From Chamaelirium japonicum (taxonomy: Eukaryota > Streptophyta > Magnoliopsida > Liliales > Melanthiaceae), in NCBI GenBank assembly GCA_947650365.1, contig OX393554.1, forward strand, positions 37,605,093-37,669,092: a stretch of 64,000 bases of DNA, in the 5' to 3' direction. Below the pieces are notes generated by a model that was not told where the DNA came from, did not search any database, and saw only the letters and a program-made list of their open reading frames with translations. Positions 63,742 to 64,000 of this stretch are shown piece after piece. Position 1 is the stretch's first letter, and the number at the start of each line of letters is the position of its first letter. The position numbers were made by a program, and so were the translations under genes.

Positions 63742-64000
63742 AGCGCGCACGGAGCTTTGGGAAGTGATCAACAGGACGCGTGGATCGGTCCCCACTCATA
63801 AGTAGATCTTAACCGTCGAATCATTGGACCCCCGTGATGCAAGTACGATGTTACCTACAACTCAGGCTACAAGTCGCAGATGAGAGAAATATCACGATAA
63901 TATCGTGAATTTCTCGGTTGCCACGATATTTCGGCGCGATTAGTTTCAAAAGTGGGACAAAAGCGAGGGTCATATAAAATGGCGGGAAACTCCTGGGGGT

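Overview
This window is nuclear DNA of a flowering plant. The evidence is a five-exon plant-type ATG8 gene with GT-AG introns, together with Ty3/gypsy, Ty1/copia, LINE, CACTA, Helitron, hAT, Harbinger and TRIM elements and very long CT, AT and GT/GA microsatellites. I cannot name the species. Nothing prokaryotic, viral, rRNA, tRNA or CRISPR-like was seen.

Layout. 1-4.05 kb: left-truncated, broken gypsy element (gag-pol plus LTR) on the minus strand. 4.8-12.7 kb: one apparently intact host gene, ATG8, on the minus strand. Its five short exons (37, 56, 53, 119 and 95 nt) give an uninterrupted 119-residue protein, and its 5.8 kb third intron holds retrotransposon debris in both orientations. A TRIM and a Harbinger-type MITE lie upstream of its start. 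14-28 kb: decayed repeats, namely a frameshifted coding relic, a 41-bp minisatellite, a copia RNase H relic with a nested hAT MITE and an LTR, a nearly intact LINE reverse transcriptase with one stop, a second LINE piece and several MITEs or foldbacks.

28.2-57.2 kb is a head-to-tail tandem duplication of a locus of roughly 3.5-4 kb (unit A 28165-48725, unit B 48726-57180). Unit A was enlarged by a 16.56 kb CACTA transposon (30299-46862) and a 402-bp Helitron (47187-47588). Unit B was enlarged by a young, coding-intact copia element (50622-55547, 5-bp duplication CCGAA). Each unit keeps the empty site of the insertions in the other, so boundaries and relative order can be read directly. The CACTA carries a TNP2-type transposase gene and a Transposase_24/TNPA-type gene, both on the minus strand and both degraded. 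It also carries scraps of at least two host genes (eIF4A and D-lactate dehydrogenase), and a 3.85 kb Helitron (39927-43777) sits exactly inside the TNP2 reading frame.

57.2-64 kb: a probable long gypsy-type LTR, microsatellites, a 117-bp tandem duplication and a foldback/MITE. The only likely functional host gene is ATG8. The copia polyprotein at 50.9-55.2 kb is the only intact transposon gene. Everything else is layered transposon history.
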